Below, in pieces: positions 9,164-19,138 of a DNA stretch of 64,000 bases. The notes under the pieces are model-generated. The model was not told where the DNA came from, did no database searches, and saw only the letters and a program-made list of their open reading frames with translations. The stretch lies in assembly GCF_007992215.1 (NCBI RefSeq), contig NZ_BJZV01000001.1:345597-409596 (forward strand), written 5' to 3'. The position numbers and the translations under genes were made by a program. Numbering within the stretch: position 1 is the stretch's first letter; each line of letters opens with the position of its first letter. This DNA is from Methylobacterium gnaphalii (GTDB taxonomy: Bacteria > Pseudomonadota > Alphaproteobacteria > Rhizobiales > Beijerinckiaceae).

Positions 9164-10489
9164 ATGCGTCTCACCCGCTACTTCCTGCCGACGCTCCGCG
9201 AGACGCCCAAGGAAGCCGAGATCGTCTCGCACCGCCTGATGCTGCGTGCCGGGCTGATCCGCCAGGAAGCCGCTGGTATCTATGCCTGGCTGCCACTCGG
9301 CCTTCGCGTGCTGGACAAGGTCTGCGCGATCATCCGCGAAGAGCAGAACCGCTCGGGCGCCATCGAGATCCTGATGCCGACCATTCAGTCGGCCGATCTC
9401 TGGCGCGAGTCCGGCCGCTACGAGGCGTATGGCAAGGAGATGCTGCGCATCAAGGATCGGCACGACCGAGACATCCTCTACGGTCCGACCGCCGAGGAAG
9501 TCGTCACCGAGATCTTCCGGGCGAGCGCACGGTCGTACAAGGATCTTCCGAAGAACCTCTACCAGATCTCCTGGAAGTTCCGGGACGAGGTGCGCCCGCG
9601 CTTCGGCACCATGCGCTCGCGCGAGTTCCTGATGAAGGATGCCTATTCCTTCGATCTGGACCAGGCCGGCGCACGGCACGCCTACAACAAGATGTTCGTC
9701 GCCTACCTGCGCACCTTCGCGGCGATGGGCCTGCGCGCCATCCCGATGCGGGCCGATACGGGCCCGATCGGCGGCGATCTCAGCCACGAGTTCATCATCC
9801 TCGCCCAGACCGGCGAAAGCGAGGTGTTCTGCGACCGCGCCTATCTCGATTTCGAGATCCCGGCCGCCAACATCGACTTCGACGATATCCCAGGGCTGCA
9901 GGGCACGGTGGATTCCTGGACCTCGCACTACGCGGCCACGGACGAGATGCACGACGAGGCGGTCTTCGCCGAGGTGCCGGAGGAGGCGCGCATGTCCGCG
10001 CGCGGCATCGAGGTCGGCCACATCTTCTATTTCGGCACGAAGTACTCGGCGCCCATGAAGGCCGTGGTCACCGGTCCCGACGGCAAGGAAGTGCCCGTGC
10101 ATATGGGCTCCTACGGCATCGGGCCGAGCCGTCTGGTGCCTGCGATCATCGAGGCGAGCCACGACGAGGCCGGTATCATCTGGCCGGATTCCGTTGCGCC
10201 CTTCGACGTCGCGCTGATCAACCTCAAGGTCGGTGACGCTGCGGTCGACGCGGCCTGCGCCGAGATCGAGAGCGAGCTCCAGTCCGCGGGCCTCACCGTG
10301 CTCTACGACGATCGCGACGAGCGGCCCGGCGCGAAATTCGCGACCGCCGACCTGATCGGTCTGCCCTGGCAGGTGATCGTCGGGCCGAAGGGGCTCGCCG
10401 ACGGCAAAGTGGAACTGAAGCGCCGCGCTACCGGCGAGCGCGAGCTGATCGCGCCGGTCGATCTGGTCTCCCGGCTGAAGCGACTCTGA
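9164..10489 (+). CDS. proS: Prolyl-tRNA synthetase (short alphaproteobacterial type)
   Basis: This 441-residue class II aminoacyl-tRNA synthetase charges tRNA-Pro. It opens [19 protein letters not shown], the usual N-terminus, then shows the motif 1 region ([12 protein letters not shown]), motif 2 ([27 protein letters not shown]) and motif 3 ([16 protein letters not shown]). The anticodon-binding domain covers about residues 345-441 ([23 protein letters not shown]). At about 440 residues it lacks the large editing insertion found in E. coli ProRS, as is usual in this class of bacteria. The ATG at 9164 was chosen because the frame upstream has no ProRS similarity. No clear Shine-Dalgarno is seen. 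Confidence 0.97.
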   Translation: MRLTRYFLPTLRETPKEAEIVSHRLMLRAGLIRQEAAGIYAWLPLGLRVLDKVCAIIREEQNRSGAIEILMPTIQSADLWRESGRYEAYGKEMLRIKDRHDRDILYGPTAEEVVTEIFRASARSYKDLPKNLYQISWKFRDEVRPRFGTMRSREFLMKDAYSFDLDQAGARHAYNKMFVAYLRTFAAMGLRAIPMRADTGPIGGDLSHEFIILAQTGESEVFCDRAYLDFEIPAANIDFDDIPGLQGTVDSWTSHYAATDEMHDEAVFAEVPEEARMSARGIEVGHIFYFGTKYSAPMKAVVTGPDGKEVPVHMGSYGIGPSRLVPAIIEASHDEAGIIWPDSVAPFDVALINLKVGDAAVDAACAEIESELQSAGLTVLYDDRDERPGAKFATADLIGLPWQVIVGPKGLADGKVELKRRATGERELIAPVDLVSRLKRL

Positions 10490-10763
10490 TCCGGGAAACC
10501 GTCCCGACCACGCTTGAAGGATGGCGGGGCGGTCGATCGTGCTTCGAGGCTCGCTTCGCGAGCATGTCAGCGCGAGGAGCGGCATTGGTGGCAGGACTGC
10601 CCCAGAGTGACAAAAAGAAACGGTTCGGCCTCGGTGGCCACAATGTTGCAGCGTTTCCCCTGCCATGGGTCAAGGGCCGGCGGAGCCGGTGTCGATCCTT
10701 GCCGCCTCGGATGACGGCTCTCATGACCAGGACGAGGCGGATCATCACGTGGCGGGATTGACG

Positions 10764-12068
10764 ATGGAGGGAGCGGCGGGGCTCGCCGGGCGTGTGAAGC
10801 GGTTCGCCGGCGGGCTCGGGAAGGGCGCGACGCTGCCCTTCTGCGGCTTCGAGTGGATGATCGCTCTGCGCTACCTGCGCGCGCGTCGCCGTGGCGGCGG
10901 CGTCTCCGTGGTGGCTCTGTTCTCGGTGATCGGCATTGCGCTCGGCGTCGCGAACCTCATCATCGTGCTCTCGGTGATGAACGGCTTCCGCTCCGAGCTG
11001 CTCTCGAAGATCGTCGGCCTCAACGGCCATGTCTTCGTCACGCCGATCGATCGCGCGCTCACCGATTACGCCGACCTCGCCGACCGCCTGGAGAAGGTGG
11101 CCGGCGTGCGCTCGGCGATCCCCCTCGTCGAGGGGCAGGCCTTCGCCTCCTCGCCCTATGGCGGCAGCGGCGTGCTGGTGCGCGGCGTTCGGGCTGAGGA
11201 TCTCGACAAGATCGCTACCGTCTCGAAGAACCTGAAGAGCGGCACGCTGCACGGCTTCGACGACGGCACCGGCGTCGCCATCGGTGCGCGGCTCGCCGAC
11301 AGCCTCGGGCTGCAATCCGGCGACCAGATCACCCTCTCGACGCCGAAGGGGGCGACCACGCCGTTCGGCACGGCGCCGCGGCAGAAAACCTACACGGTCA
11401 AGGCGGTGTTCGAGATCGGCATGACCGAGTTCGACCAGACCTTCGTGTTCATGCCGCTGACCGAGTCCCAGGCCTTCTTCAACCGCGAGGGCGACGTCAG
11501 CCATATCGAGATCTATCTCGACAATGCCGATTCCGTGGCCGAGCTGCGCAGCGACCTAGAGATGGCGGCAGAGCGCCCGGTGCTGCTCACCGACTGGCGC
11601 CAGCGCAACCGCACCTTCTTCGGCGCGCTCGAGGTGGAGCGGAACGTGATGTTCCTGATCCTCAACCTCATCGTGATCGTGGCGACGCTGAACATCATTT
11701 CCGGCCTGATCCTGCTGGTGAAGGACAAGTCGAGCGACATCGCCATCCTGCGCACCATGGGCGCGACGCCAGGCACGATCATGCGCGTGTTTCTGCTGAA
11801 CGGCGCGCTCATCGGCATCGTCGGCAGCCTCGCCGGGCTGGTGCTCGGCGTGGTCTTCACGCTGAACATCAAGCCGATCCAGCGCACGCTCTTCCCCGGC
11901 GCCTGGGACCCGACGGTGCGCTTCCTCGCCGAGATCCCGGCCGAGATGAACACCGGCGAGGTCACGACGATCGTGCTGACCTCGATCGCGCTCGCCCTCG
12001 TGGCGACCCTCTATCCCTCCTGGCGCGCCGCCCGGACCGATCCGGTGCAGGCGCTACGATATGGCTGA
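10764..12068 (+). CDS. lolC: Lipoprotein-releasing ABC transporter permease (LolC/LolE family)
   Basis: A 434-residue inner-membrane permease that, with LolD, extracts mature lipoproteins for transfer to the outer membrane. The N-terminal signature [38 protein letters not shown] is split between a cytoplasmic start and the first transmembrane helix. A large periplasmic domain (about 65-290) follows. The C-terminal FtsX-like helices include [39 protein letters not shown] and [21 protein letters not shown] selected the ATG at 10764; the frame is open further upstream without similarity. Only one permease gene is present, so the complex may be a homodimeric (LolF-like) form. Its last 8 bases overlap lolD. 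Confidence 0.93.
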   Translation: MEGAAGLAGRVKRFAGGLGKGATLPFCGFEWMIALRYLRARRRGGGVSVVALFSVIGIALGVANLIIVLSVMNGFRSELLSKIVGLNGHVFVTPIDRALTDYADLADRLEKVAGVRSAIPLVEGQAFASSPYGGSGVLVRGVRAEDLDKIATVSKNLKSGTLHGFDDGTGVAIGARLADSLGLQSGDQITLSTPKGATTPFGTAPRQKTYTVKAVFEIGMTEFDQTFVFMPLTESQAFFNREGDVSHIEIYLDNADSVAELRSDLEMAAERPVLLTDWRQRNRTFFGALEVERNVMFLILNLIVIVATLNIISGLILLVKDKSSDIAILRTMGATPGTIMRVFLLNGALIGIVGSLAGLVLGVVFTLNIKPIQRTLFPGAWDPTVRFLAEIPAEMNTGEVTTIVLTSIALALVATLYPSWRAARTDPVQALRYG

Positions 12069-12795
12069 ACACGGACCGACCACCATGGCCACCGAAGCGG
12101 CGGCCGGCGCACAGCCGGTGCCTGCACTGTTCTTCGCCCGCGTCGAGCGGCGCTACACGCAGGCCAAAGGCGCGCTCGAGATCCTGCGGGGCGCCGACCT
12201 CGCGATCTGGCCGGGGGAGCTTGTCGCGCTGGTGGCACCGTCGGGCACCGGCAAGTCGACGCTGCTGCACGTCGCCGGCCTGCTGGAGCGGCCCGATGGC
12301 GGCGAGGTCTTCATCGGCGGTCGGCCGACCTCGGCCATGTCCGATGCCGAGCGCACCCGCATCCGTCGCGAGGAGATGGGTTTCGTCTACCAGTTCCACC
12401 ACCTGCTGCCCGAGTTCTCGGCGCAGGAGAACGTGGTGATGCCCCAGCTCATCCGCGGCCTCGGACGCGGTGAGGCGCGCACGCGCGCGGCGGAGCTGCT
12501 GAGCTTCCTCGGCCTCGGCGAGCGCATGACGCACCGCCCGGCCGAGCTGTCGGGCGGCGAGCAGCAGCGTGTCGCCATCGCCCGCGCCGTGGCCAATGGA
12601 CCGCGCCTCCTCTTGGCCGACGAGCCGACCGGCAACCTCGATCCGCAGACCGCGGGCCATGTCTTTGGGATTCTGCTGTCGCTGGTGCGGGCCTCGGGCC
12701 TCGCGGCGCTGATTGCGACCCACAACATGGATCTCGCCTCGCGCATGGACCGCCGGGTGACCATCCGGGACGGGCTGATAGAGCAGATCGACTGA
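12061..12795 (+). CDS. lolD: Lipoprotein-releasing system ATP-binding protein LolD
   Basis: This 244-residue ABC ATPase drives lipoprotein release together with the upstream permease. Walker A is APSGTGKST (near residue 60), the Q-loop region is [19 protein letters not shown], the ABC signature is [14 protein letters not shown], Walker B is [13 protein letters not shown], and the switch histidine is in [21 protein letters not shown] is characteristic of the LolD/MacB branch. The ATG overlaps the end of lolC by 8 bp, so the two are made together. Confidence 0.96.
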   Translation: MAEHGPTTMATEAAAGAQPVPALFFARVERRYTQAKGALEILRGADLAIWPGELVALVAPSGTGKSTLLHVAGLLERPDGGEVFIGGRPTSAMSDAERTRIRREEMGFVYQFHHLLPEFSAQENVVMPQLIRGLGRGEARTRAAELLSFLGLGERMTHRPAELSGGEQQRVAIARAVANGPRLLLADEPTGNLDPQTAGHVFGILLSLVRASGLAALIATHNMDLASRMDRRVTIRDGLIEQID

Positions 12796-12851
12796 CGCTC
12801 TCTCTCTGAACGCCGCTTGGTCGGGGCGGGGAGTTCGGTCGCCGGCCGCGT

Positions 12852-13091
12852 TTACTCCGCGCTGCCGTCGGCCTGTTCGCGGACGAAGGCGAGGCAGCGC
12901 TCGCGCGTGCCTTCATCAGTGATGGTGAGGAACAGCGATACGAGCTCGTGCGCCATCCGGGCCTCTGTCGAGAACGACAGATCGCCGTCATTCGCCGCGG
13001 TCGCATTCGTATTCAGGCTCTCAGTCTCACCGCGAGCCCAGTCCGGGCGCGAGATCCAATCGAGTGAGGGCTTGCCGTTCCCACCGGTCAT
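12852..13091 (-). CDS. Small hypothetical protein (79 aa)
   Basis: An ATG-started 79-residue acidic protein with no recognised domain. The N-terminal half is polar (GGNGKPSLDWISRPDW); the C-terminal half is predicted helical (MAHELVSLFLTITDEGTRERCLAFVREQADG). It sits convergent with lolD. Composition and third-position GC are consistent with coding, and no better frame is present on either strand. The function is unknown. Confidence 0.55.
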   Translation of the reverse strand: MTGGNGKPSLDWISRPDWARGETESLNTNATAANDGDLSFSTEARMAHELVSLFLTITDEGTRERCLAFVREQADGSAE

Positions 13092-13412
13092 CCGGGACTC
13101 CTGCGCGACGCGATGGCTTCAGATTGCTGGAAGCTCAGTTTTGTACAACTGAAATGGTGCGGGCACTAGCTAGGTCCGGCCAACAATATCGCGACTGCCC
13201 CTGGCATGGATTGCGAGGTGGGGAGGCGCCTTCAATCCAGGCCAGCTTTGGGATTACTCACGCAGTCTTGAGGTCGAACGTTCCAATGGCTGATACGCGA
13301 CTGTGCGGGTCTGCGCCCGACCAGCGCTCCCCGATGCTCGCTGCGGCGCGCCAAGGATGCCGGATGGGTCGATTTCAGCCGAGAAATGACCGGAATACGG
13401 ACGTGTTGCGGC
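13092..13412. other. 321-bp intergenic interval
   Basis: No supported gene. An imperfect dyad CAGTTTTGTACAACTG lies at 13136-13151, about 45 bp upstream of the ATG of the minus-strand small protein, in a position suitable for an operator or promoter element. Otherwise I see nothing distinctive. Confidence 0.4.
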
Positions 13413-14006
13413 TCACTGCAGCCGCTGATCACCCGGCGGGCGCGTCCTGACCTTCAGTTCCCGCTGCAACTCGATGAGGAGCATGTCGATCAGGTTCTTG
13501 AGGATCGGCGTACCAAGCGAGGTGATTGCGATGCGTGCTGCGAGCACCGAGTCCAGCAGGTGGTTGATGACCCGGATCGCATCGGGACCCTGCCATTTGC
13601 CGTCGCCCCGCGTATCGGTGACATCGACGGCGACGCCAAGGCAACGGAAGCCTCGGCCCTCCTCGTCCTTCTCCACCTGTCCGCGCGCCGCTACCCAACG
13701 ATAGGTCCCGGTGCCGCCGATCATGCGAAATTGGGACTCGAAGCGGCCGGCCGTCCGGTGCGCGACCGTCACGGCATCGCAGACGCGCTCCCGGTCCTCC
13801 GGGTGCACGCCCTCGAAGAAAGTGTCCAGCGAGATGCCCGCTTGTGCGGCCTCGTCGTCGACGCCGATCAGGCCGGCGAAGGCTCCGGACGGATAGACCG
13901 TTTTGGTCTCGAGATCGGTCTCCCAGGTGCCGACGAAGCCGCAGGCATTCAGAGCGGATTGCAGAGCCGGTTGGGCTGCTCTCTCGGGTTTGCGGACGGA
14001 TGCCAT
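13413..14006 (-). CDS. PAS domain protein without an output domain
   Basis: A 197-residue protein from the ATG at 14006; a GTG at 14051 is an alternative start. Residues about 20-130 form a PAS_3-type domain: GFVGTWETDLETKTVYPSG, HPEDRERVCDAV, then YRWVAARGQVEKDEEGRGFRCLGVAVDVTD. The remaining roughly 65 residues are helical and hydrophobic in part (INHLLDSVLAARIAITSLG, LIDMLLIELQRELKV). No kinase, GGDEF or DNA-binding domain follows, so it may act through protein partners. A light, redox or small-molecule sensor role is inference from the PAS fold. Confidence 0.75.
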   Translation of the reverse strand: MASVRKPERAAQPALQSALNACGFVGTWETDLETKTVYPSGAFAGLIGVDDEAAQAGISLDTFFEGVHPEDRERVCDAVTVAHRTAGRFESQFRMIGGTGTYRWVAARGQVEKDEEGRGFRCLGVAVDVTDTRGDGKWQGPDAIRVINHLLDSVLAARIAITSLGTPILKNLIDMLLIELQRELKVRTRPPGDQRLQ

Positions 14007-14305
14007 GAGGGGTGCTCTCTGTCGCTCGGGCGCGGTACCGACCCTAAGCACGCATGCGTGACGACGCTACTTTGCGCCGCGTCCAATGATCTGACTGTAG
14101 TCCAATATCACCATGTCGAGCGGTGTGCGCAGCCAGAACGTGCCGGTTGCCGCAATCATATGACGAACCGAGCGGCAGAGCGGCCGGTTCGGCGAACGCT
14201 GGCGCTGCCATCGTTAACCACAGCCCGACATCGCCTCGCCCACAGGCTTTACACAGAACAAAGCAAGAACAAAAATCGCTCCATCAAACGGGAGCAAGCG
14301 CAGTC

Positions 14306-14410
14306 ATGATCCGGAACAAGCTTCTCACCAGCCTGGTCGAGTTCACGGCATTCAGCCTTTTCTCGGGTGCGATCGGTCTCTGGGTCGTAGCCTTGACCCC
14401 GATCCACTGA
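14306..14410 (+). CDS. Possible 34-residue single-pass membrane protein
   Basis: A short frame beginning MIRNKLLTSLVEFTAFSLF and ending LWVVALTPIH has a basic N-terminus and one hydrophobic helix of about 20 residues. GGAG at 14291-14294 could be a ribosome binding site, though it is about 11 bases from the ATG. It stands alone between the PAS protein (divergent) and dnaE. The shape is that of a real small membrane protein, but no homology can be claimed by eye. Confidence 0.4.
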   Translation: MIRNKLLTSLVEFTAFSLFSGAIGLWVVALTPIH

Positions 14411-14595
14411 CCAAGGGTTTCCGCCGAAGATCCGTCCACAGCGGAATGCGTTCGCGCGTATGCTGACGGGAAGGCCCAGCCCAGGCGCAGATGCCGCAGG
14501 AGCACGCGCGGTGGATATCGAGTCCAAAGCCCTCCGGCCGCATCGACCCTCGGCGCAGACTCGCCGATGGTGGCCGGCCGCAACGAAGGCTTCTC

Positions 14596-17500
14596 ATGGC
14601 GCGCGTGTTGAAGGAGGTCGGCTTCGTCCACCTCCATGTCCATTCCTCCTATTCCCTGCTCGAAGGTGCCCTGAAGGTCGCCGATCTGGTGAAGGCGGCG
14701 GTCGCGGACCGGCAGCCGGCCCTGGCGCTCACCGACACGAACAACCTGTTTGGCGCCCTCGAATTCTCGGAGAAGGCCGCCGGCTCGGGGCTGCAGCCGA
14801 TCGCGGGGATACAGCTCACGGTCTGTTTCGAGGAGCCCGACCCGAAGGTGCGCGGCTCCACGGCCGGCACGGGCAACCTCGTGCTGCTGGCGCAGGACGC
14901 TGCCGGCTACGGCAACCTGCTTCGGCTGGCGAGCCGGGCCTATTTCGACGTGCCCCTCGGCGAGCCGCCCCGCGTGATGGCCGAAGCCCTGCGTGAGTCC
15001 AGCGCGGGGCTGATCGCGCTGACCGGCGGCGGCAGCGGACCGCTCGACTCCGCCCTGCGGGCCGGCAAGGCCGAGCTCGCCCTGCGCCGGCTCACCCGGC
15101 TCAAGGAGGCCTTCGGCGAGGAGAACCTCTACGTCGAGCTGCAGCGCCACGGACTCGACGACGAGCGCATGATCGAGCGTGAGCTGATCGGCCTCGCCGA
15201 TCGGCACGGCCTCGGACTGGTGGCGGCCAACGAGCCGTTCTTCTCGAAATCCGCCGATTACGACGCGCACGACGCGCTGCTTGCCATCGCCGAAGGTCGC
15301 GTCGTCTCCGACGAGCGCCGCCGCCGGCTGACCCCGAAACATGCCTTCCTGTCGCGGGCAGACATGAAGGCTCTGTTCGCCGATCTGCCGGAGGCGCTCA
15401 CCGCGACCGTCGAGATCGCGATGCGCTGCGCCGTCCGCGTGCGCACGCAGAAGCCGATCCTGCCGAATTTTTCGCGGGTCGCGGCCGGTGAGACACCGAA
15501 CATGGCCGACGCCATCGCGGATGCCGCCAGCACCGTGCCCGAGCCGGTGGCGGCCGATGAACCGACCGAGCTGCGCCGGCAGGCCGAGGCCGGGCTGGAG
15601 CTGCGCTTGAAGCAGCACGGCACCGCGCCGGGCTTCACCGAGGACGATTATCGCACGCGCCTCGCCTTCGAGCTCGACGTGATCACCCGGATGAAGTTTC
15701 CGGGCTACTTCCTGATCGTCTCCGACTTCATCAAATGGGCCAAGGACCACGACATTCCCGTCGGGCCGGGCCGCGGCTCGGGCGCCGGCTCGGTGGTGGC
15801 CTGGTCGCTGCTGATCACCGACCTCGACCCCTTGCGCTTCGGTTTGCTCTTCGAGCGCTTCCTCAATCCCGAACGCGTCTCGATGCCGGACTTCGACATC
15901 GACTTCTGCGTCGAGGGCCGCGAGCGCGTCATCCGCTACGTGCAGGAGCGTTACGGCGAGGAGCAGGTCGCGCAGATCATCACCTTCGGTACGCTGCTCG
16001 CCCGCGGCGTGCTGCGCGATGTCGGCCGCGTGCTCGAAATGCCCTACGGCCAGGTCGACAAACTGACCAAGCTCGTGCCGCAGAACCCGGCCAACCCGGT
16101 CACGCTGGCCCAGGCCATCGAGGGTGAGCCGAAGCTGCAATCGGCCATCGAGGAGGAGCCCATCGTGGCCCGCCTCATGGAGATTGCGAAAAAGCTCGAG
16201 GGCCTGCACCGCCACGCCTCGACCCACGCGGCCGGCGTGGTGATCGGCGACCGCCCGCTCGAGCAGCTCGTCCCGCTCTACCGAGACCCGAAGACGGGCA
16301 TGCGGGTGACCCAGTTCAACATGAAGTGGGTTGAGCAGGCCGGCCTCGTGAAGTTCGACTTCCTCGGTCTCAAGACCCTGACGATGCTCAGGTGCTGCAC
16401 CGATCTCTTGAAGCAGCGCGACATCCATATCGACCTCGCCTCGCTCCCCCTCGACGACAAGAGCACCTACGCGCCGATGGGCCGGGGCGAGACGGTCGGC
16501 GTGTTCCAGGTGGAATCCGCCGGCATGCGCAAGGCGCTGGTCGAGATGCAGGCCGACCGCTTCGAGGACATCATCGCCCTCGTCGCGCTCTACCGCCCGG
16601 GCCCGATGGCCAACATCCCGGTCTATTGCGAGCGCAAGCTCGGTCGCGACGCCGGCAACGAGGCGGCCTGGTACCCGCACGAGAAGATCGCGCCGGTGCT
16701 GAAGGAGACCTTCGGCATCATCGTCTACCAAGAGCAGGTGATGGAGATCGCCAAGGTGCTCGCCGGCTACTCGCTCGGCGAGGCCGACATGCTCCGCCGC
16801 GCCATGGGCAAGAAGATCCGCGCGGAGATGGACGCCCAGCGCGAGCGCTTCGTGAAGGGCTGCGTCGAGCGCGACCTCACCAAGGCCAAGGCCAACGAGA
16901 TCTTCGACCTGCTCGCCAAGTTCGCCGATTACGGCTTCAACAAGAGCCACGCGGCGGCCTACGCGCTGCTGACCTACCAGACCGGCTACCTCAAGGCGAA
17001 CTATCCGGTCGAGTTCCTCGCCGCCGCGATGAACCTCGACATGGACGTCACCGACAAGCTCGCCGAGTTCCGGCAGGACGCGCAGCGCCTCAAGATCACC
17101 GTGGTGCCGCCCTCGATCAACGAGTCGGGTGTCACCTTCGAGGTGCGCGAGGGCCGGATCTATTACGCGCTCGCCGCGATCAAGGGCGTCGGCCGCGCCG
17201 CCGTCGAGTCCCTGGTCGAGGCGCGCGGCGACCGGCCCTTCAAGGATCTCGCCTGCCTCGCTCGGCGCATGAATCCGCGCCACGTCAACAAGCGCACCCT
17301 GGAGGCGCTGATCGCTGCCGGCGCGCTCGACTGCATCGAGCCCGACCGTTCCCATGCCTGGGCCGCCGTCGAGCCGATGATGAAGATGGCGCAGGGCGCG
17401 GCCGAGGCCGAGAGCACCGGCATCGACGATATGTTCGGCGGCGTCGCGGCGAGCGGCGTGGAGCTGCGCATCCCCAGCCACGAGCTCTGGCCGACGGCCG

Positions 17501-18117
17501 ACACGCTCAAGCGCGAATACGACGCCATCGGCTTCTTCCTCTCGGGCCACCCGCTCGACGAGTACGGCGACCTCCTGCAGAAGCTGCGCGTCCAGAGCTG
17601 GGCCGAGTTCTGCCAGTCGGTGCGCGCCAATGGCGGCGGTTTCGGCCGCGTCGCAGCCTCCGTGCTCGACCGCGCCGAGCGCCGTACCAAGAGCGGCAAC
17701 AAGATGGGCATCGTCACGCTCTCGGACCGCACCGGCCACTTCGAGGCGATCATCTTCCAGGAGGGGCTGGTCCACTACCGGGACATCCTGGAGCCCGGAA
17801 AGCCGTTGGTGCTGACGCTTCAGGCCAACCTCGAAGGCGAGGACGTTCGCGCCCGCATCACCACCGCCGAGCCCCTCGATGCGGCGGTGGCCAAGCACCA
17901 GAAGGGCATGCGCATCTTCCTGCGCGACGACCGTCCGATCGGATCGGTACAGCAGCGCCTGACCATGCGCGGCGAGGGGGAAGTCTCGCTGATCCTGATC
18001 CTCGACGGCGGCGAGCGCGAGGTCGAGGTGAAACTGCCGGGCAAATATCAAGCCGGTCCGCAGGTCGCCGGAGCGCTGCGGGCGGTGCCCGGGGTTGTGC
18101 AGGTGGAGGTGAGTTAG
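14596..18117 (+). CDS. dnaE: DNA polymerase III subunit alpha
   Basis: This 1173-residue replicative polymerase synthesises both strands of the chromosome. The PHP domain comes first (FVHLHVHSSYSLLEGALKV). The polymerase palm follows, with catalytic aspartates in PDFDIDFC at residues 432 and 434 and the loop GPGRGSGAGSVVAWSL just before them. The fingers region includes AAGVVIGDRPLEQLVPLYRD and KFDFLGLKTLTML. Further motifs are ALYRPGPMANIP and MGKKIRAEMDAQRERF. The C-terminus has the helix-hairpin-helix region, the OB-fold (RRTKSGNKMGIVTLSDRTGHFEAI) and a tau-binding end. I chose the ATG at 14596, directly before ARVLKEVGFVHLHVHSS. Sequence upstream in frame is low-complexity Arg/Pro-rich. 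Confidence 0.98.
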   Translation: MARVLKEVGFVHLHVHSSYSLLEGALKVADLVKAAVADRQPALALTDTNNLFGALEFSEKAAGSGLQPIAGIQLTVCFEEPDPKVRGSTAGTGNLVLLAQDAAGYGNLLRLASRAYFDVPLGEPPRVMAEALRESSAGLIALTGGGSGPLDSALRAGKAELALRRLTRLKEAFGEENLYVELQRHGLDDERMIERELIGLADRHGLGLVAANEPFFSKSADYDAHDALLAIAEGRVVSDERRRRLTPKHAFLSRADMKALFADLPEALTATVEIAMRCAVRVRTQKPILPNFSRVAAGETPNMADAIADAASTVPEPVAADEPTELRRQAEAGLELRLKQHGTAPGFTEDDYRTRLAFELDVITRMKFPGYFLIVSDFIKWAKDHDIPVGPGRGSGAGSVVAWSLLITDLDPLRFGLLFERFLNPERVSMPDFDIDFCVEGRERVIRYVQERYGEEQVAQIITFGTLLARGVLRDVGRVLEMPYGQVDKLTKLVPQNPANPVTLAQAIEGEPKLQSAIEEEPIVARLMEIAKKLEGLHRHASTHAAGVVIGDRPLEQLVPLYRDPKTGMRVTQFNMKWVEQAGLVKFDFLGLKTLTMLRCCTDLLKQRDIHIDLASLPLDDKSTYAPMGRGETVGVFQVESAGMRKALVEMQADRFEDIIALVALYRPGPMANIPVYCERKLGRDAGNEAAWYPHEKIAPVLKETFGIIVYQEQVMEIAKVLAGYSLGEADMLRRAMGKKIRAEMDAQRERFVKGCVERDLTKAKANEIFDLLAKFADYGFNKSHAAAYALLTYQTGYLKANYPVEFLAAAMNLDMDVTDKLAEFRQDAQRLKITVVPPSINESGVTFEVREGRIYYALAAIKGVGRAAVESLVEARGDRPFKDLACLARRMNPRHVNKRTLEALIAAGALDCIEPDRSHAWAAVEPMMKMAQGAAEAESTGIDDMFGGVAASGVELRIPSHELWPTADTLKREYDAIGFFLSGHPLDEYGDLLQKLRVQSWAEFCQSVRANGGGFGRVAASVLDRAERRTKSGNKMGIVTLSDRTGHFEAIIFQEGLVHYRDILEPGKPLVLTLQANLEGEDVRARITTAEPLDAAVAKHQKGMRIFLRDDRPIGSVQQRLTMRGEGEVSLILILDGGEREVEVKLPGKYQAGPQVAGALRAVPGVVQVEVS

Positions 18118-18137
18118 GGCGGCCAGCACCTCTCACC

Positions 18138-18175
18138 GTCATTCCGGGTTCTCGCTTCGCGAGCCCCGGAATGAC
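18138..18175. repeat. Compact palindromic hairpin, GTCATTCCGGG family
   Basis: GTCATTCCGGG (18138-18148) and CCCGGAATGAC (18165-18175) flank an inner CTCGC-TTC-GCGAG stem, giving an almost fully paired 38-nt hairpin. It lies between the convergent dnaE and glyoxalase genes and could serve both as a transcript end. Its outer arms match the ends of the 3816-3939 element. Confidence 0.75.
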
Positions 18176-18183
18176 GATGGGGC

Positions 18184-18588
18184 CTACTGGAACCGCCACC
18201 CGCGCTGCAGCACCTCGATCTTGTACCCGTCCGGATCCTCGATGAAGAAGAACCTGGCCTTTCCACCGCTGGAATGGGCGAGTTCCTTGATGTCCTTCGG
18301 CGCCAGGCCCTCGGCCGCGATCCGGGCATGCGTGGCGTCGAGGTCGGCGACCGAGAAGGCGATGTGGCCGTAGCCGTTGCCGAGATCGTAGGCCTCGCTC
18401 TGGCTCTTGTTGACCGTCAGTTCCAGCTCGAAGCCCGAGGCGGCGTTCGACAGGTAGATCAGGGTGAACGTCTCGAAATCGAGGCGGTCGGCGATCTCGA
18501 GCCCGAAGGCCTTGCGGTAGAAATCGAGCGAGCGCCCCTCGTCACGGATGCGGATCATGGAATGGATCAGCTTCGGCGTGTCGGTCAT
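18184..18588 (-). CDS. gloA: Lactoylglutathione lyase-like protein (glyoxalase I)
   Basis: A 134-residue protein of the vicinal oxygen chelate fold. Features of glyoxalase I are present: IHSMIRIRDEGRSLDFYRKAFGLEIADR with the first metal-ligand histidine, FELELTVN with a glutamate ligand, GYGHIAFSVADLDATHARI with the second histidine, and FFIEDPDGYKIEVLQR with the second glutamate. It would isomerise the methylglyoxal-glutathione hemithioacetal to S-lactoylglutathione. gloB and gshB in the same window fit this pathway but are not adjacent. It is convergent with dnaE. Residual doubt is between true GloA and a related VOC enzyme. Confidence 0.85.
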   Translation of the reverse strand: MTDTPKLIHSMIRIRDEGRSLDFYRKAFGLEIADRLDFETFTLIYLSNAASGFELELTVNKSQSEAYDLGNGYGHIAFSVADLDATHARIAAEGLAPKDIKELAHSSGGKARFFFIEDPDGYKIEVLQRGWRFQ

Positions 18589-18724
18589 GCGCGTGTCCCG
18601 TCTTCGATGGCGGCGTGACCGCGGAAGTAGGGCTGTCCTCGCCGGATGGGTAGAGGAGCCTCGTGCCGCGAGCCCGCATACTATCCTCAGGATGAGTGGG
18701 GGCGGCGCGGGTGAGGGGACGTGC

Positions 18725-19138
18725 TCAGCCCTTCGCGGAATCGAGCTCCGTGAACGGCTCCGTCCGGTGCCCTTCGCAGACCTCGTTCTCGTCGCGGAGG
18801 ATGGTCAGGACGCCGCCCTCGTCGCGGATCACCGCCTTCGGCCGCTCGCCCTTGCCGAAGCTGCGGCCTGTCATGTGGCTGGTCACGCAGTAGAGGATGC
18901 GCCCGCCATCCTCGAACGGACCGGCGATGCGGCTCTTCTCGAAGCGGACCGGGATCAGCGAGATCGCGCCGAAATCGACCTGCCTCAGGGCGAGTGCCGC
19001 GACGCGCTCGCGCGTGGTTCCGGCGGCGGCGGGAGCGGGCTTTCCTGGATCGGCCTTCATGCAGCCGCCGGCTGGAAGCCCCACGGCGCCGAGACCGGCC
19101 GCCAGGACAACTCGCAACGCTGACCGGTTCGTGCCCAT
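18725..19138 (-). CDS. Hypothetical exported/lipoprotein-like protein (137 aa)
   Basis: Start ATG at 19138 gives MGTNRSALRVVLAAGLGAV followed by LPAGGC, which looks like a signal peptide with a weak lipobox (AGG before Cys). The mature part has no recognised domain; it includes ILYCVTSHMTGRSFGKGERP and a C-terminal VCEGHRTEPF with a lone cysteine. The frame is open further upstream, but the added residues are Pro/Gly/Arg-rich and unlikely to be translated. It follows gltA on the same strand after about 180 bp and ends before gloA. Function unknown. Confidence 0.6.
   Translation of the reverse strand: MGTNRSALRVVLAAGLGAVGLPAGGCMKADPGKPAPAAAGTTRERVAALALRQVDFGAISLIPVRFEKSRIAGPFEDGGRILYCVTSHMTGRSFGKGERPKAVIRDEGGVLTILRDENEVCEGHRTEPFTELDSAKG

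Noticed and set aside
10540..10620. A possible tRNA or small RNA between proS and lolC.
   Set aside because: There is a short GGCTCGCTTCGCGAGC hairpin but no tRNA T-loop (GGTTCGAATCC-like) or cloverleaf; it looks like another small extragenic palindrome.
14284..18129. A 1281-codon open frame on the minus strand opposite dnaE, and similar long antisense frames opposite nuoM, secA, glnE and sucA.
   Set aside because: They are artefacts of high GC; their proteins are Arg/Ala/Asp/His-rich low-complexity, while the opposite strands encode complete conserved enzymes.
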